Program-made: the position numbers and the translations under genes
Notes under the pieces: model-generated
Databases searched by the model: none
Seen by the model: the letters and a program-made list of their open reading frames with translations, nothing else
What the model was told of the DNA's origin: nothing
In this document: piece after piece, positions 11,684 through 19,776 of the stretch
Layout of the letters: each line of letters starts with the position of its first letter
Position numbering within the stretch: position 1 is the stretch's first letter
Assembly (NCBI RefSeq): GCF_030316825.1
Contig: NZ_JASZYU010000004.1
Span: 372,001-436,000, forward strand
DNA from: Variovorax fucosicus
GTDB lineage: Bacteria > Pseudomonadota > Gammaproteobacteria > Burkholderiales > Burkholderiaceae_C
Length of the DNA stretch: 64,000 nucleotides
Direction: 5' to 3'

Positions 11684-11776
11684 GCCCGGGTGGTGAAACT
11701 GGTAGACACATCGGACTTAAAATCCGCCGCTTCCTGCATAAGGGGCATGCCGGTTCGATTCCGGCCCCGGGCACCA
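11684..11776 (+). tRNA. tRNA-Leu (anticodon TAA)
   Basis: A 93-nt type II tRNA with acceptor GCCCGGG/CCCGGGC, anticodon loop CTTAAAA (anticodon TAA), a long variable arm and encoded CCA. Follows tRNA-Cys by about 100 bp. Confidence 0.95.
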
Positions 11777-11795
11777 ACCTACAAGGGAGCAAGAC

Positions 11796-12437
11796 ATGCC
11801 TCGCTACAACGCTCCGTTTGAAATTCATGTGCACGGCGATGTGCCGTTGCGCGCCGATGTCACCTTCGACCAGATCCAGGAGGCGCTCCAGCCGCTCTGG
11901 AAGTACGCTGGCGCCAAGTCGCTCGCCGACGGCGCCACCAGCTCGTACGAGGAAGAGCCGGGCATCCGCTTCGAGCAGAAGGAGCACATGCTGCAGATGT
12001 GCTGGACCGTGGCCGGTGACGAAGACTTTCGCCAGGCACTCGACGAGATGTGCATGGCACTGAACGAGCTGGCAGAGCAGGGCGCCGCGATCGAGGTCAC
12101 GTTCTACGACACCGACTTCGACGAGGAAGAAGGCGATCCCGACGAGGAATCGCGCGACGACTTCATCATGCTGTTCGTCGGCCCGAACCCGGCCGCGATC
12201 ATGCAGGTGCAACGCGACCTGCTGGTCGAAGACGTGGTGAACCTCATGGAGCGCCATTTCGAGGGCGCCGAACTCGGCGGCGTGGTCGCCGAGATCGACA
12301 AGCTGTTCGGCGACCGTTTCGACGCGCTGGTCAACTCGCTCGAAATCGGCAGGCGCCCGCGCGGCAGCGGTGGCACGGGCGGAGGCCCCGGCACCGGTGG
12401 TCACGGCGGCGGTCGTCGTCCGCGGCACCTGCACTAG
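11796..12437 (+). CDS. Conserved hypothetical acidic protein
   Basis: A 213-residue soluble protein with no signal peptide or membrane segment. The first 185 residues are acidic (for example FDEEEGDPDEE near 108-118) and look like a folded alpha/beta domain. The last 30 residues are a Gly/Arg-rich flexible tail (about 185-213) ending RRPRHLH. The start has AAGGGAG 8 nt upstream and lies 19 bp after tRNA-Leu. The family appears common in Burkholderiales as an uncharacterised protein; I cannot assign a function. Confidence 0.8.
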   Translation: MPRYNAPFEIHVHGDVPLRADVTFDQIQEALQPLWKYAGAKSLADGATSSYEEEPGIRFEQKEHMLQMCWTVAGDEDFRQALDEMCMALNELAEQGAAIEVTFYDTDFDEEEGDPDEESRDDFIMLFVGPNPAAIMQVQRDLLVEDVVNLMERHFEGAELGGVVAEIDKLFGDRFDALVNSLEIGRRPRGSGGTGGGPGTGGHGGGRRPRHLH

Positions 12438-12472
12438 CCGCTTCATCGCAGCTCGCCGAACAGGTTCAGCGC

Positions 12473-13783
12473 GTGGCCCTGTTTCCGTCGTCTGCGCTCA
12501 ACCCCGGCGTGCGCAAGCGCGAGGTGTTCGGCTGGGTCATGTACGACTTTGCCAACTCGGGCTACACCACGGTCGTGATCACCGCCGTGTTCGCGGCCTA
12601 CTTCGTGGGCGGTATCGCGAAGGGCGCGCCCTGGGGCGCGTTTGCCTGGACGCTGTCGCTCAGCATCGCCTACGCGATCGTGATGCTCACGATGCCGGTG
12701 ATCGGCGCCTGGGCCGATCTGCGCGCTGCCAAGAAGCGGGTCCTGATGCTGGTGACCGCAGGCTGCGTGCTCGGCACGGCGGCACTTGCGTTGACGGCGC
12801 AGCTCCAAGGCCCTGCGGCGGTGGCGCTCGCGATGCTGCTGATCATCGTTTCCAACACCTTCTACTCTTACGGCGAGTCGCTCACAGGTGCCTTCCTGCC
12901 CGAACTGGCCACGGCCGAGGGCATGGGCAAGGTCAGTGGCTGGGGCTGGGGCTTCGGCTATGTCGGCGGCATGCTCACGCTGGGCCTGTGCCTGGCCTAT
13001 GTGCTGTGGGCCCAGGCGCAGGGTTTGCCGGCCGCGCATTTCGTGCCGGTGACGATGCTGGTCACGGCCGCGATCTATGGCGTGGCGGCTTGCGCCACCT
13101 TTGCGCTGTTGCCCGAGCGTGCGCATCCGGCGGCCGATGCCGGCCGGGTGTCATGGGCCGACTCCTGGCGCCAACTGCGCCAGACCTTCGAGCAGGCTCG
13201 CGCGTTCTCCGATTTCATGTGGCTCTTGGCCTGCACCGTGGCCTATCAGGGCGGCGTGGCGGTGGCGATCACGCTGGCCGCGATCTATGCCGAGCAGGTG
13301 ATCGGCTTCAAGCCGCAGGAGACGATGATCCTGATCTTCGCGCTCAACTCGGCGGCGGCACTCGGTGCGTTCGGCTTCGGCTATCTGCAGGATCGCATCG
13401 GCCACAGGATCTCGCTCGCGGGCACGTTGGTCGCGTGGATCGCGGTCTGCGTGATCGCGGGCTCGGTCACGACCAAGGGCGGCTTCTGGTGCGCCGCCGC
13501 GATCGCCGGGCTGGCGATGGGTTCGAGCCAGTCGGCGGGCCGCGCCATGACCGGTGTGCTCGCGCCGCCGCGGCAGGTCGGCGAGTTCTTTGGCCTGTGG
13601 AGCTTTGCGACACGGCTGGCGAGCATCGTGGGCCCGTTGAGCTATGGGGCCATCACCTGGATGACCGGTGGCAACCAGCGCATTGCGATCTTTTCGACCG
13701 CGGTGCTGTTCGTCGCCGGCTTGCTGTTGCTGCTCCCCATCGACATGAAGCGCGGCCGCGCCGCGGCCCTGGCGGCTGGCTGA
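12473..13783 (+). CDS. MFS transporter of the UMF1/Atg22-like family
   Basis: A 436-residue integral membrane transporter with about twelve hydrophobic segments. REVFGWVMYDFANSGYTTVV at the N-terminus is the hallmark of the UMF1/Atg22-like branch of the major facilitator superfamily. A central hydrophilic loop (LPERAHPAADAGRVSWADSW) separates the two six-helix halves. I place the start at GTG 12473 because the family homology begins a few residues later; the longer open frame reaches back through the upstream gene. Substrate is unknown; amino-acid or peptide efflux is known for distant relatives only. Confidence 0.85.
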   Translation: MALFPSSALNPGVRKREVFGWVMYDFANSGYTTVVITAVFAAYFVGGIAKGAPWGAFAWTLSLSIAYAIVMLTMPVIGAWADLRAAKKRVLMLVTAGCVLGTAALALTAQLQGPAAVALAMLLIIVSNTFYSYGESLTGAFLPELATAEGMGKVSGWGWGFGYVGGMLTLGLCLAYVLWAQAQGLPAAHFVPVTMLVTAAIYGVAACATFALLPERAHPAADAGRVSWADSWRQLRQTFEQARAFSDFMWLLACTVAYQGGVAVAITLAAIYAEQVIGFKPQETMILIFALNSAAALGAFGFGYLQDRIGHRISLAGTLVAWIAVCVIAGSVTTKGGFWCAAAIAGLAMGSSQSAGRAMTGVLAPPRQVGEFFGLWSFATRLASIVGPLSYGAITWMTGGNQRIAIFSTAVLFVAGLLLLLPIDMKRGRAAALAAG

Positions 13784-13784
13784 G

Positions 13785-14546
13785 CTAGTCGTTGCGCAGT
13801 GCCTTGGGCACGCGGTAGGTCTCGCCGTCGTAGTGCAGCGTGTAGGTGCGCAACTGGGCGGGCAAAGTCTTCTCGACGCATTCGCCGCCTTCCTGCGTTG
13901 CGGCGCGGTTTTCGACCCGGGTGCGCTGCACCAGCAGGTCTGCATAGCCCTCGCTCGTGGTGCGGGCCACCGACAGCGTGCTGCGAACCTGGTCGAAGCG
14001 GCCGTTGCAGCTGGTGTCCCACTCGCCGCCGTCCATGTCGAGCTCGATTTCGTCGAGTGCCTTGTGCAGCTTCACGCCCTTCATCGCATAGAGCCGCAGC
14101 GTCTCGCTCGCGTAGGGGTTGGCGCGCGAGCTGCCGCGATAGCGCACCCGGACGCCGAAAGCACGCGTGTCCGCGGCCAGCGTGTAGCGCGCGGTGTCGA
14201 TGCGGATGTCGTCGACGGCGATGGCATCCGACGTGAGCGCAGCCGGCTCGAACAGCCGGCTCACGATGGTGTCGCGCTCGGTGTTGCCGTTGTCGGGGCG
14301 CTGGATCACGAGCACCTCGAGGTCGTAGGCGGTCACGCCCGGCTCGGGTGAAGGCCGCGGCATCGGCAGCACCACGATGCTGCGCCCCGGAAAGGCCGGC
14401 CAGAGCTTGCAGGCGGCGCGCTCCCCGTCGAGCTGGCGCTGCGGATGCAGCTTGGCATGCATGCGTTCGGCCAGGCCGCTCTCGCAGGCCGCCTGCGCCG
14501 CCAGCGCGGGCAAGGCGAGCAGCAGCATGGCCGCGAGGTGCTTCAT
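13785..14546 (-). CDS. Secreted hypothetical protein
   Basis: A 253-residue protein with a cleavable signal peptide (MKHLAAMLLLALPALAAQA, cleavage near residue 19) and Cys residues in CESGLAER, ACKLWP, SCNGRF and GECVEK that could form disulfides in the periplasm. No catalytic motif is recognisable. Its ATG overlaps the murI stop (ATGA, 14543-14546), so it is the third gene of the leftward fumarase-murI operon. Its stop lies 1 bp from the convergent MFS transporter stop. Function unknown. Confidence 0.8.
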   Translation of the reverse strand: MKHLAAMLLLALPALAAQAACESGLAERMHAKLHPQRQLDGERAACKLWPAFPGRSIVVLPMPRPSPEPGVTAYDLEVLVIQRPDNGNTERDTIVSRLFEPAALTSDAIAVDDIRIDTARYTLAADTRAFGVRVRYRGSSRANPYASETLRLYAMKGVKLHKALDEIELDMDGGEWDTSCNGRFDQVRSTLSVARTTSEGYADLLVQRTRVENRAATQEGGECVEKTLPAQLRTYTLHYDGETYRVPKALRND

Positions 14547-15346
14547 GCCATCGCCGCTGATGGGTGCACCGGCGCCGTCAGCCAGCGCGCGGCAGCAGCC
14601 GCGAGGACTTCGGGCGCGCCGCTGGTTTCGAGCCGTACCTCACCCGCGCCTTCCGTGGCCAGCGAGCTGTTGGCCGCCAGCAGGCGGCGCGTTTGCTGCG
14701 CAACCGGGGCGCCGGTGTCGATGAAGCGAACCGATGGGCCGGCATGGCGGCGCAGCTCATCGGCCACGAAGGGGTAATGGGTGCATCCGAGAACCAGCGT
14801 GTCGGCCTGGCCGGGCTCGATGCCAAATCGGCCAGCAGCGTCCAGGTAGCGCGCGCAGAGCGCCGCGATCTTTTCAGCGTCCGAGGATTCGATGGCACCC
14901 GCCAGCCCGTCGCAGGGCACCAGGCTGAAGCTGGCCTGGCCGGCCAGTGCGGCATGCAGCGTGCGGAACTTGGCGCTGTCGAGCGTGCCACGCGTGGCGA
15001 GCACCGCAATGCGCTTGGTCGTGCTCAGCGCCACCGCGGGCTTGAGGGCAGGCTCCACGCCCACCAGCGGAAGCACCGGGTAGGCCGACCGCAACAGATG
15101 GATCGCAGCCGCCGTGGCGGTGTTGCACGCCACCACCAGCGCCTTGATCGCGTGGCGCTCGGCCAGGCCGGCAGCCACCGCCAGCGAGCGCTGTGCCACG
15201 AAGGCATCGCCCCGCTCGCCGTAGGGTGCATGGGCGGTGTCCGCGAAGTACACGAAGCGCTCGCGGGGCAACTCGGCGCGCAGCGCGTTCAGCACGCTGA
15301 GGCCGCCGATGCCGCTGTCGAACACGCCGATGGGCGATGAACTCAA
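14543..15346 (-). CDS. murI: Glutamate racemase
   Basis: A 267-residue cofactor-independent racemase making D-glutamate for peptidoglycan. The family start SPIGVFDSGIGGLSV is intact, and the two catalytic cysteines are Cys74 (VACNTATA) and Cys188 (GCTHYP). The start is a TTG whose TTGA overlaps the TGA stop of the fumarase gene (15343-15346), so translation is likely coupled to fumarase. Consequently its expression should also depend on the promoter that the prophage now provides upstream. Confidence 0.93.
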   Translation of the reverse strand: MSSSPIGVFDSGIGGLSVLNALRAELPRERFVYFADTAHAPYGERGDAFVAQRSLAVAAGLAERHAIKALVVACNTATAAAIHLLRSAYPVLPLVGVEPALKPAVALSTTKRIAVLATRGTLDSAKFRTLHAALAGQASFSLVPCDGLAGAIESSDAEKIAALCARYLDAAGRFGIEPGQADTLVLGCTHYPFVADELRRHAGPSVRFIDTGAPVAQQTRRLLAANSSLATEGAGEVRLETSGAPEVLAAAAARWLTAPVHPSAAMA

Positions 15347-16893
15347 GCCGGTTCCAGCGTGATGGTCTTGAACTCGCCGCTGGCGATGCGCTTTTGCCAC
15401 TCGGCCGGGCCCGTGATGTGCGCGCTGGTGCCGCCGGCGTCGACCGCCACGGTCACCGGCATGTCCACCACGTCGAACTCGTAGATGGCTTCCATGCCGA
15501 GGTCGGCGAAACCCACGACCTTGGCAGTCTTGATCGCCTTGCTGACCAGGTAGGCGGCGCCGCCCACGGCCATCAGGTAGGCGCTCTTGTGCTTCTTGAT
15601 GGCTTCGATCGCCACAGGCCCGCGCTCGGCCTTGCCGATCATCGCGATCAGGCCGGTCTGGGCCAGCATCATTTCGGTGAAGCCGTCCATGCGCGTGGCG
15701 GTGGTCGGGCCGGCCGGGCCGACCGCCTCGCCCTTGACCGGATCGACCGGGCCGACGTAGTAGATGACGCGGTTGGTGAAGTCCACCGGCAGCTTTTCGC
15801 CCTTGGCCAGCATGTCGGAGATGCGCTTGTGCGCGGCGTCGCGGCCGGTCAGCATCTTGCCGTTGAGCAGCAGCGTGTCGCCCGGCTTCCAACTCGCCAC
15901 CTCTTCGGGGGTGAGCGTGTCGAGGTTGACCTTCTTGCTCTTGTTGTAGTCGGGCGCCCAGTTGACGTCGGGCCACAGGTCGAGCGAAGGCGGCGTGAGG
16001 TAGACCGCGCCGCTGCCGTCGAGCACGAAGTGGGCGTGGCGCGTGGCCGCGCAATTGGGGATCATCGCGACCGGCTTGCTGGCCGCGTGGGTCGGGTACA
16101 TCTTGATCTTGATGTCAAGCACGGTCGACAGGCCGCCGAGGCCCTGCGCGCCGATGCCGAGCGCATTGACCTTTTCATACAGCTCGATGCGCAACGCTTC
16201 GACCTTCGTGAGTTCGGCGCCCGAGGCCTTCTTGGCCTGCAGCTCGTGCATGTCGAGGTCGTCCATCAGGCTTTCCTTGGCCATCAGCGCGGCCTTCTCG
16301 GCGGTGCCGCCGATGCCGATGCCCAGCATGCCCGGCGGGCACCAGCCGGCGCCCATCGTCGGCACGGTCTTGAGCACCCAGTCGACCACGCTGTCGCCGG
16401 GGTTCAGCATCACGAGCTTGCTCTTGTTCTCGCTGCCGCCGCCCTTGGCCGCGACCGTCACTTCGACGGTGTTGCCCGGCACGATCTCGGTGAAGATCAC
16501 GGCGGGGGTGTTGTCCTTGGTGTTCTTGCGGTCGAACTGCGGGTCGGCCACGACCGAGGCGCGCAGCGTGTTGTCGGGGTGGTTGTAGCCGCGGCGCACG
16601 CCTTCGTTGATGGCGTCGTCCAGGCTGCCGGTGAAGCCGCCCCAGCGCACATCCATGCCGACCTTGAGGAACACGTTGACGATGCCGGTGTCCTGGCAGA
16701 TCGGCCGATGGCCGGTCGCGCTCATCTTGCTGTTGGTGAGGATCTGCGCAATGGCGTCCTTGGCGGCGGGGCTCTGCTCGCGCTCGTAGGCCTTGGCCAG
16801 GTGGGCGATGTAGTCGGCGGGGTGGTAGTAGCTGATGTACTGTAAAGCCGCTGCAACGCTCTCAACGAGATCGTCGTATTTGATGGTAGTCAT
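15343..16893 (-). CDS. fumA: Class I fumarate hydratase with phage-supplied 5' end
   Basis: A 516-residue iron-sulfur fumarase interconverting fumarate and malate in the TCA cycle. The three cluster cysteines are readable in CQDTG (Cys66), GWCPPGMLG and PNCAATRH, and the GIGIGGTAEKA region is intact. I chose ATG 16893 (MTTIKYDDLVESVAAAL) because it aligns with the stranded native start at 57214. The first 17 codons, from 16893 to 16843, lie inside the prophage; host sequence resumes in the 16-bp att core (CAGTACATCAGCTACT in gene sense). The phage codons for ESVAAAL differ at every position from the host ones but encode the same residues. The frame is also open upstream to 17013, which I regard as chance. 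No obvious Shine-Dalgarno precedes the ATG. Confidence 0.93.
   Translation of the reverse strand: MTTIKYDDLVESVAAALQYISYYHPADYIAHLAKAYEREQSPAAKDAIAQILTNSKMSATGHRPICQDTGIVNVFLKVGMDVRWGGFTGSLDDAINEGVRRGYNHPDNTLRASVVADPQFDRKNTKDNTPAVIFTEIVPGNTVEVTVAAKGGGSENKSKLVMLNPGDSVVDWVLKTVPTMGAGWCPPGMLGIGIGGTAEKAALMAKESLMDDLDMHELQAKKASGAELTKVEALRIELYEKVNALGIGAQGLGGLSTVLDIKIKMYPTHAASKPVAMIPNCAATRHAHFVLDGSGAVYLTPPSLDLWPDVNWAPDYNKSKKVNLDTLTPEEVASWKPGDTLLLNGKMLTGRDAAHKRISDMLAKGEKLPVDFTNRVIYYVGPVDPVKGEAVGPAGPTTATRMDGFTEMMLAQTGLIAMIGKAERGPVAIEAIKKHKSAYLMAVGGAAYLVSKAIKTAKVVGFADLGMEAIYEFDVVDMPVTVAVDAGGTSAHITGPAEWQKRIASGEFKTITLEPA
16827..16842. other. attL core, 16 bp
   Basis: AGTAGCTGATGTACTG is identical at 57145-57160. 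On the minus strand it encodes QYISY of class I fumarase in both places. This is the segment at which integrase-mediated exchange must have taken place. Confidence 0.9.
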
Positions 16894-17251
16894 GGGGTAA
16901 GTCGTTGTTTTATAAGGGAAATTCGGCGTCGCAGTACAACGACTGTGACAGGTGATTTTAGCCCCTTTTGTCACTGTCACGATTTTGCGCAGTTCCAGTT
17001 CGCGCCCTGACATGCCATTTTTCTCTGTGTTTTCAACAGGTTAGCTTCGATCCAGCTGTCACACCCAGTTGGGTAGCATTTCCTCCGTCGAAGCAGTGCC
17101 TGCGCAAGCAATCTCTGATACCTACTTATGCACGACGTGGGATTGCGGCCACTTTTCTTCTTAGATACTCGATTTATTGGTCGCCCAAGATAATCGTTGA
17201 TCACACAATTACCTATGCAGCACTTCCGCTGCGTACATATGGAGTGATAAG
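16894..17251. other. Left phage end, non-coding, with TGTCAC sites
   Basis: No convincing gene. It holds the outward fumarase promoter and several TGTCAC elements. The 14-mer ACTGTCACGATTTT at 16973-16986 recurs in the same orientation at 56993-57006 near attR, and further copies of CTGTCAC/GTGACAG lie at about 16943 and 17055. Such repeats flanking both cores are what arm-type integrase or excisionase sites look like. Confidence 0.55.
16910..16939 (-). promoter_or_regulatory. Phage-borne promoter reading out into fumarase
   Basis: On the minus strand TTGTAC (16939-16934) and TTATAA (16915-16910) are 18 bp apart. Transcription would start near 16903 and reach the fumarase ATG after about 10 nt. 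It is the only promoter-like pair I see between the phage interior and the fumarase gene, so it probably keeps the fumarase-murI operon expressed in the lysogen. Confidence 0.5.
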
Positions 17252-17779
17252 ATGGCAACCGCAAAAGCAAACAAGTCTCCCGCGCAGCAAGCGCAAACCC
17301 CGGCAACTGCAACTCAACCCAAGAAGGACACACCCAAAATGGCAACTGCATCGCAAAGCTACGCTGACCTGCAAAAGCACCTGGAAGAACTGCAGAAGGA
17401 AGCGGACAAGACTCGCGCGTTGTTGGAAGGCAAGAAGACCGAAGAAATCAAGGTGCTTGTTGATGCATGCGCGAAGAAGCTTCAAGCAGCGGGCCTCGAT
17501 ATTGGTGAGGCTGTGGAATACCTTGCAACTTATGCCCCGCAGCGTCGCAAATCTCGCTTGAGCCAAACTACTGGTGGTGCGCCGCGCAAGGAACGTGCAG
17601 ATAAGGGCGTTCCGCCCCCTCCCAAGTACAAAGGCCCGAAGGGTGAACTGTGGAGTGGTCGTGGACAGCCGCCGAAGTGGATGAAGCCTGAACTTGCCAA
17701 GGGCAAGAAAAAGGAAGACTTCTTGATGACCAAGGATCAACAGATCGAAGCAGAAATCTCTGCGCAGCTGAACAATTAA
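17252..17779 (+). CDS. H-NS-family nucleoid protein encoded by the prophage
   Basis: A 175-residue protein with the architecture of H-NS/Bv3F xenogeneic silencers. A helical, charged oligomerisation region spans about 36-90 (YADLQKHLEELQKEADKTRA), a basic linker follows, and the AT-rich DNA-binding motif is at 125-144 (core KGPKGELWSGRGQPPKWM). The extra N-terminus of 29 residues is basic and Ala/Gln-rich, and the C-terminus has a charged tail. ATG 17252 has GGAGTGA upstream. A second start at Met30 (MATASQSYADL), where host H-NS paralogues typically begin, could give a shorter form. It lies inside the phage end, so it is a phage gene. Likely role: silencing of phage or host AT-rich DNA. Confidence 0.85.
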   Translation: MATAKANKSPAQQAQTPATATQPKKDTPKMATASQSYADLQKHLEELQKEADKTRALLEGKKTEEIKVLVDACAKKLQAAGLDIGEAVEYLATYAPQRRKSRLSQTTGGAPRKERADKGVPPPPKYKGPKGELWSGRGQPPKWMKPELAKGKKKEDFLMTKDQQIEAEISAQLNN

Positions 17780-17798
17780 TTTTCAACACTCCACAAAC

Positions 17799-17822
17799 AA
17801 GCCCGCCGCGTGCGGGCTTTTT
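17799..17822 (+). terminator. Terminator after the H-NS-like gene
   Basis: AAGCCCGC-CGCGT-GCGGGCTT (17799-17819) followed by T residues. Confidence 0.8.
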
Positions 17823-17856
17823 CACGTCTGTTTGAACCGTGTTTTGTTCTCGTTTT

Positions 17857-17869
17857 GATAAATAAATAG
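17857..17869 (+). promoter_or_regulatory. TAAATA boundary motif, double copy
   Basis: GATAAATAAATAG contains two overlapping TAAATA, 35 bp after the H-NS terminator and about 26 bp before the next ATG. It is the leftmost member of the dispersed phage motif. Confidence 0.5.
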
Positions 17870-17894
17870 TCAGAACAACAAAGGAGAAAAGACA

Positions 17895-18032
17895 ATGTCA
17901 ACAGGACTTTTAATTTTTATCGTGGTAGCCAGCAGCCTTGTGCTCAGCTTAGTTTGGACAAAGCTACTGCATCAGCGTGCAGCCAAAGAAGACGAGCAGG
18001 AACTGTTCGCCGGAGTAGGGCTGAATGATTAA
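17895..18032 (+). CDS. Small single-pass membrane protein
   Basis: A 45-residue ORF, MSTGLLIFIVVASSL..., with one hydrophobic helix at about residues 5-22 and a charged C-terminal tail (KEDEQELFAGVGLND). AAGGAG lies 8 nt before the ATG and the stop overlaps the start of the next gene by 8 bp (18025-18032), which supports it as a real gene. First of a chain of small overlapping phage genes. Function unknown. Confidence 0.65.
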   Translation: MSTGLLIFIVVASSLVLSLVWTKLLHQRAAKEDEQELFAGVGLND

Positions 18033-18405
18033 GGATACGACGCCCATTTATTGGGGCAAGCCGTGTCGTAATGGGCACGTCAACGAGAAACAGCAGACTA
18101 GGCGCTTTGTAGTGGGTAATAGATGCGTTGTTTGCGTAGAGATAGCACGCAATGCGCAGCCACCTTTAACAGCAGAAGCAAAAGCCAGATACAACGCAGC
18201 GCGGAAGCAATGGCGCGATGAGAACCCGCAAGAGCATGCTGAGAATCTGCAAAAGTGGCGCAACGAGAATCGAGAACACTACCGCAAGTATCAGCGTGAA
18301 TATAGGCGCAGTTGGATTGCTCGCAACCCAAAGAAAACCAAAGATATCTACGACAGATGGATAGCTAAAAAAGCACAAGAACAACAAAAGGGAGAAGAAC
18401 AATGA
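18025..18405 (+). CDS. Basic protein with CxxGH...CxxC zinc-binding motif
   Basis: A 126-residue protein. Cys14, His17, Cys34 and Cys37 (CRNGH ... CVVC) form a zinc-ribbon pattern of the kind seen at the front of phage recombination-endonuclease-VII-like proteins, but no HNH core follows. The remainder is a long, highly charged helix rich in Arg, Lys and Glu (about 50-126). Coupled by overlap to both neighbours. Nucleic-acid binding is likely; nuclease activity is not supported. Confidence 0.6.
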   Translation: MIKDTTPIYWGKPCRNGHVNEKQQTRRFVVGNRCVVCVEIARNAQPPLTAEAKARYNAARKQWRDENPQEHAENLQKWRNENREHYRKYQREYRRSWIARNPKKTKDIYDRWIAKKAQEQQKGEEQ

Positions 18406-18698
18406 AAAATAGGGTATTAGAAGAATTCAGACAATTGCTCAAGTCTTCGATCAATGCTATGCCAGATAACCATTTGCGAGGAAGCTATGCACACGGTCGG
18501 TACGACGGCGCTTCGTTTGCTTTCGAGTTGTTAGATGCATTCATTGAAGCGCAAGCCGTGGAAGTAAAAAAACTTGAAGAACTAAAGACAACTATTCGTG
18601 AAGTAATCCGAGAAGAACTAGCCGCCCAAGAGAAAACTACAACAGATGCAGTCACAACGATGGGCTTCGTCGATACCAACTCGGGCACCGATCAATGA
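18402..18698 (+). CDS. Hypothetical phage protein
   Basis: A 98-residue protein starting at an ATGA overlap with the previous gene. It has a possible folded N-terminal half and a charged helix (VEVKKLEELKTTIREVIREE, about 52-71) that could form a coiled coil, then a Thr/Ser/Gly-rich tail. No motif recognised. Confidence 0.6.
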   Translation: MKNRVLEEFRQLLKSSINAMPDNHLRGSYAHGRYDGASFAFELLDAFIEAQAVEVKKLEELKTTIREVIREELAAQEKTTTDAVTTMGFVDTNSGTDQ

Positions 18699-18949
18699 GT
18701 AACCTAACCGAAGCCGACTACCTTGTTGCTAAGTTGAAAGGCGATGAGAACACCTTATACGACGTGCGTCTCGGCCTTGAAGCAACGAATCCATGGAGAG
18801 CTGACGTTTATCCAAACCATTGGCGCGTGATCGAACGAGTCGCACTTAGTGAATCACACAACCGAGATTTGATTGGACGCGGCCTTATGAGGGTAAGAGA
18901 ACTAACCTTCGAAGAGTGGCGCAACCGTAAATTAAAGGACGGCGAGTGA
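18695..18949 (+). CDS. Hypothetical phage protein
   Basis: An 84-residue acidic soluble protein whose ATG overlaps the preceding TGA. It belongs to the run of translationally coupled early-type genes and has no recognisable motif. Confidence 0.6.
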   Translation: MSNLTEADYLVAKLKGDENTLYDVRLGLEATNPWRADVYPNHWRVIERVALSESHNRDLIGRGLMRVRELTFEEWRNRKLKDGE

Positions 18950-19137
18950 CCGAACACAACGAAGAAGGTTACCTGTTTGACAAACTGGCCGGACACTTGG
19001 TTCACATGACTAGTTCGTACGGAAGCAGACGTTCATTGTGTTATCACTTCGAGGACTACGATCATGCAATGTTATGCAGGGACGAAAGTTTTTATGAATG
19101 GAAGATAAGAATGGAGCAGCAAGATGGAAGACAGTGA
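18946..19137 (+). CDS. Hypothetical phage protein, GTG start
   Basis: A 63-residue protein starting at GTG, overlapping the previous stop by GTGA. It is rich in aromatic residues, His and acidic residues (SLCYHFEDYDHAMLCRDESF). Function unknown. Confidence 0.5.
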   Translation: MTEHNEEGYLFDKLAGHLVHMTSSYGSRRSLCYHFEDYDHAMLCRDESFYEWKIRMEQQDGRQ

Positions 19138-19588
19138 AGAAGAAATGATCCGAAAGTTGAAGCGCACGCATACAACAGAGTTTGCTATCCGCCTAGCCAA
19201 AAAAGCAGTGGTCGATTTCAACACGTCTAGCCATCTGCTAGTCGATCAAGACATAGACAGTATTCAAGCCGATAGAAAAAGGTTTGTAAATGCCGCGCTC
19301 TTGCCGATCGGTTATACATACGAAGAGATTGAGCAAGGCTTGCAAGCTGCTGGCGTAGGTATACGGCCTTTAAAGAAGAAGACAATAAAACGAATGTACA
19401 GTCTGACTCCTAAGAATGCAGTGCGGACAAATCTATGGAGCAATTTTGACGATCTGCAAGTAGCTCTTAAAAAGGTAGAGGATGCATTCCCAAATGATGA
19501 GGCAAAACTGATTCAAACAGCGAAGCTGCACAAGTGGGAATGGCCGAAATATTTAAAGGAAAAGGCAGCGCGTTATGGACCTCAATGA
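19124..19588 (+). CDS. Hypothetical phage protein
   Basis: A 154-residue basic protein that overlaps the previous gene by 14 bp. It is predominantly helical by appearance, with charged segments at both ends and no recognised catalytic motif. The region around 57-80 (LLPIGYTYEEIEQGLQAAGV) looks like a small helix-turn-helix-sized unit, but I would not call it DNA-binding on that alone. Confidence 0.6.
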   Translation: MEDSEEEMIRKLKRTHTTEFAIRLAKKAVVDFNTSSHLLVDQDIDSIQADRKRFVNAALLPIGYTYEEIEQGLQAAGVGIRPLKKKTIKRMYSLTPKNAVRTNLWSNFDDLQVALKKVEDAFPNDEAKLIQTAKLHKWEWPKYLKEKAARYGPQ

Positions 19589-19742
19589 TCTACTGCAACG
19601 AAGTCAACAGTTCTTGCAGGATTCTTATCAAAAGAGACTCGCTGAATTAGAAGAACAAAGGCTCACGCCAGAAGCCATTAACGAGATTGCAGAGCTTAAA
19701 GACACGATTGGTCGCGCAAGCAATAATAAGACAATAAAATAA
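19575..19742 (+). CDS. Small charged phage protein
   Basis: A 55-residue ORF, MDLNDLLQRSQQFLQ..., overlapping the previous gene by 14 bp in another frame, like the overlap just upstream. It is almost entirely a charged amphipathic helix (QKRLAELEEQRLTPEAINEI). Last gene of the overlapping chain. Function unknown. Confidence 0.5.
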   Translation: MDLNDLLQRSQQFLQDSYQKRLAELEEQRLTPEAINEIAELKDTIGRASNNKTIK

Positions 19743-19776
19743 AAGCACTGCGTTGCAGTACATAAAGGAGTGAGTT

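Noticed and set aside
11589..12446. Minus-strand frame across tRNA-Leu and the conserved hypothetical gene
   Set aside because: It reads through a tRNA and a gene with a proper ribosome site; shadow frame.
14543..16054. Extended murI frame of 503 codons
   Set aside because: The upstream half is antisense-like sequence inside fumarase; the true start is the TTG overlapping the fumarase stop.
16894..17013. N-terminal extension of fumarase to 17013
   Set aside because: The 40 extra residues have no match to the native start at 57214 and lie upstream of a plausible promoter.
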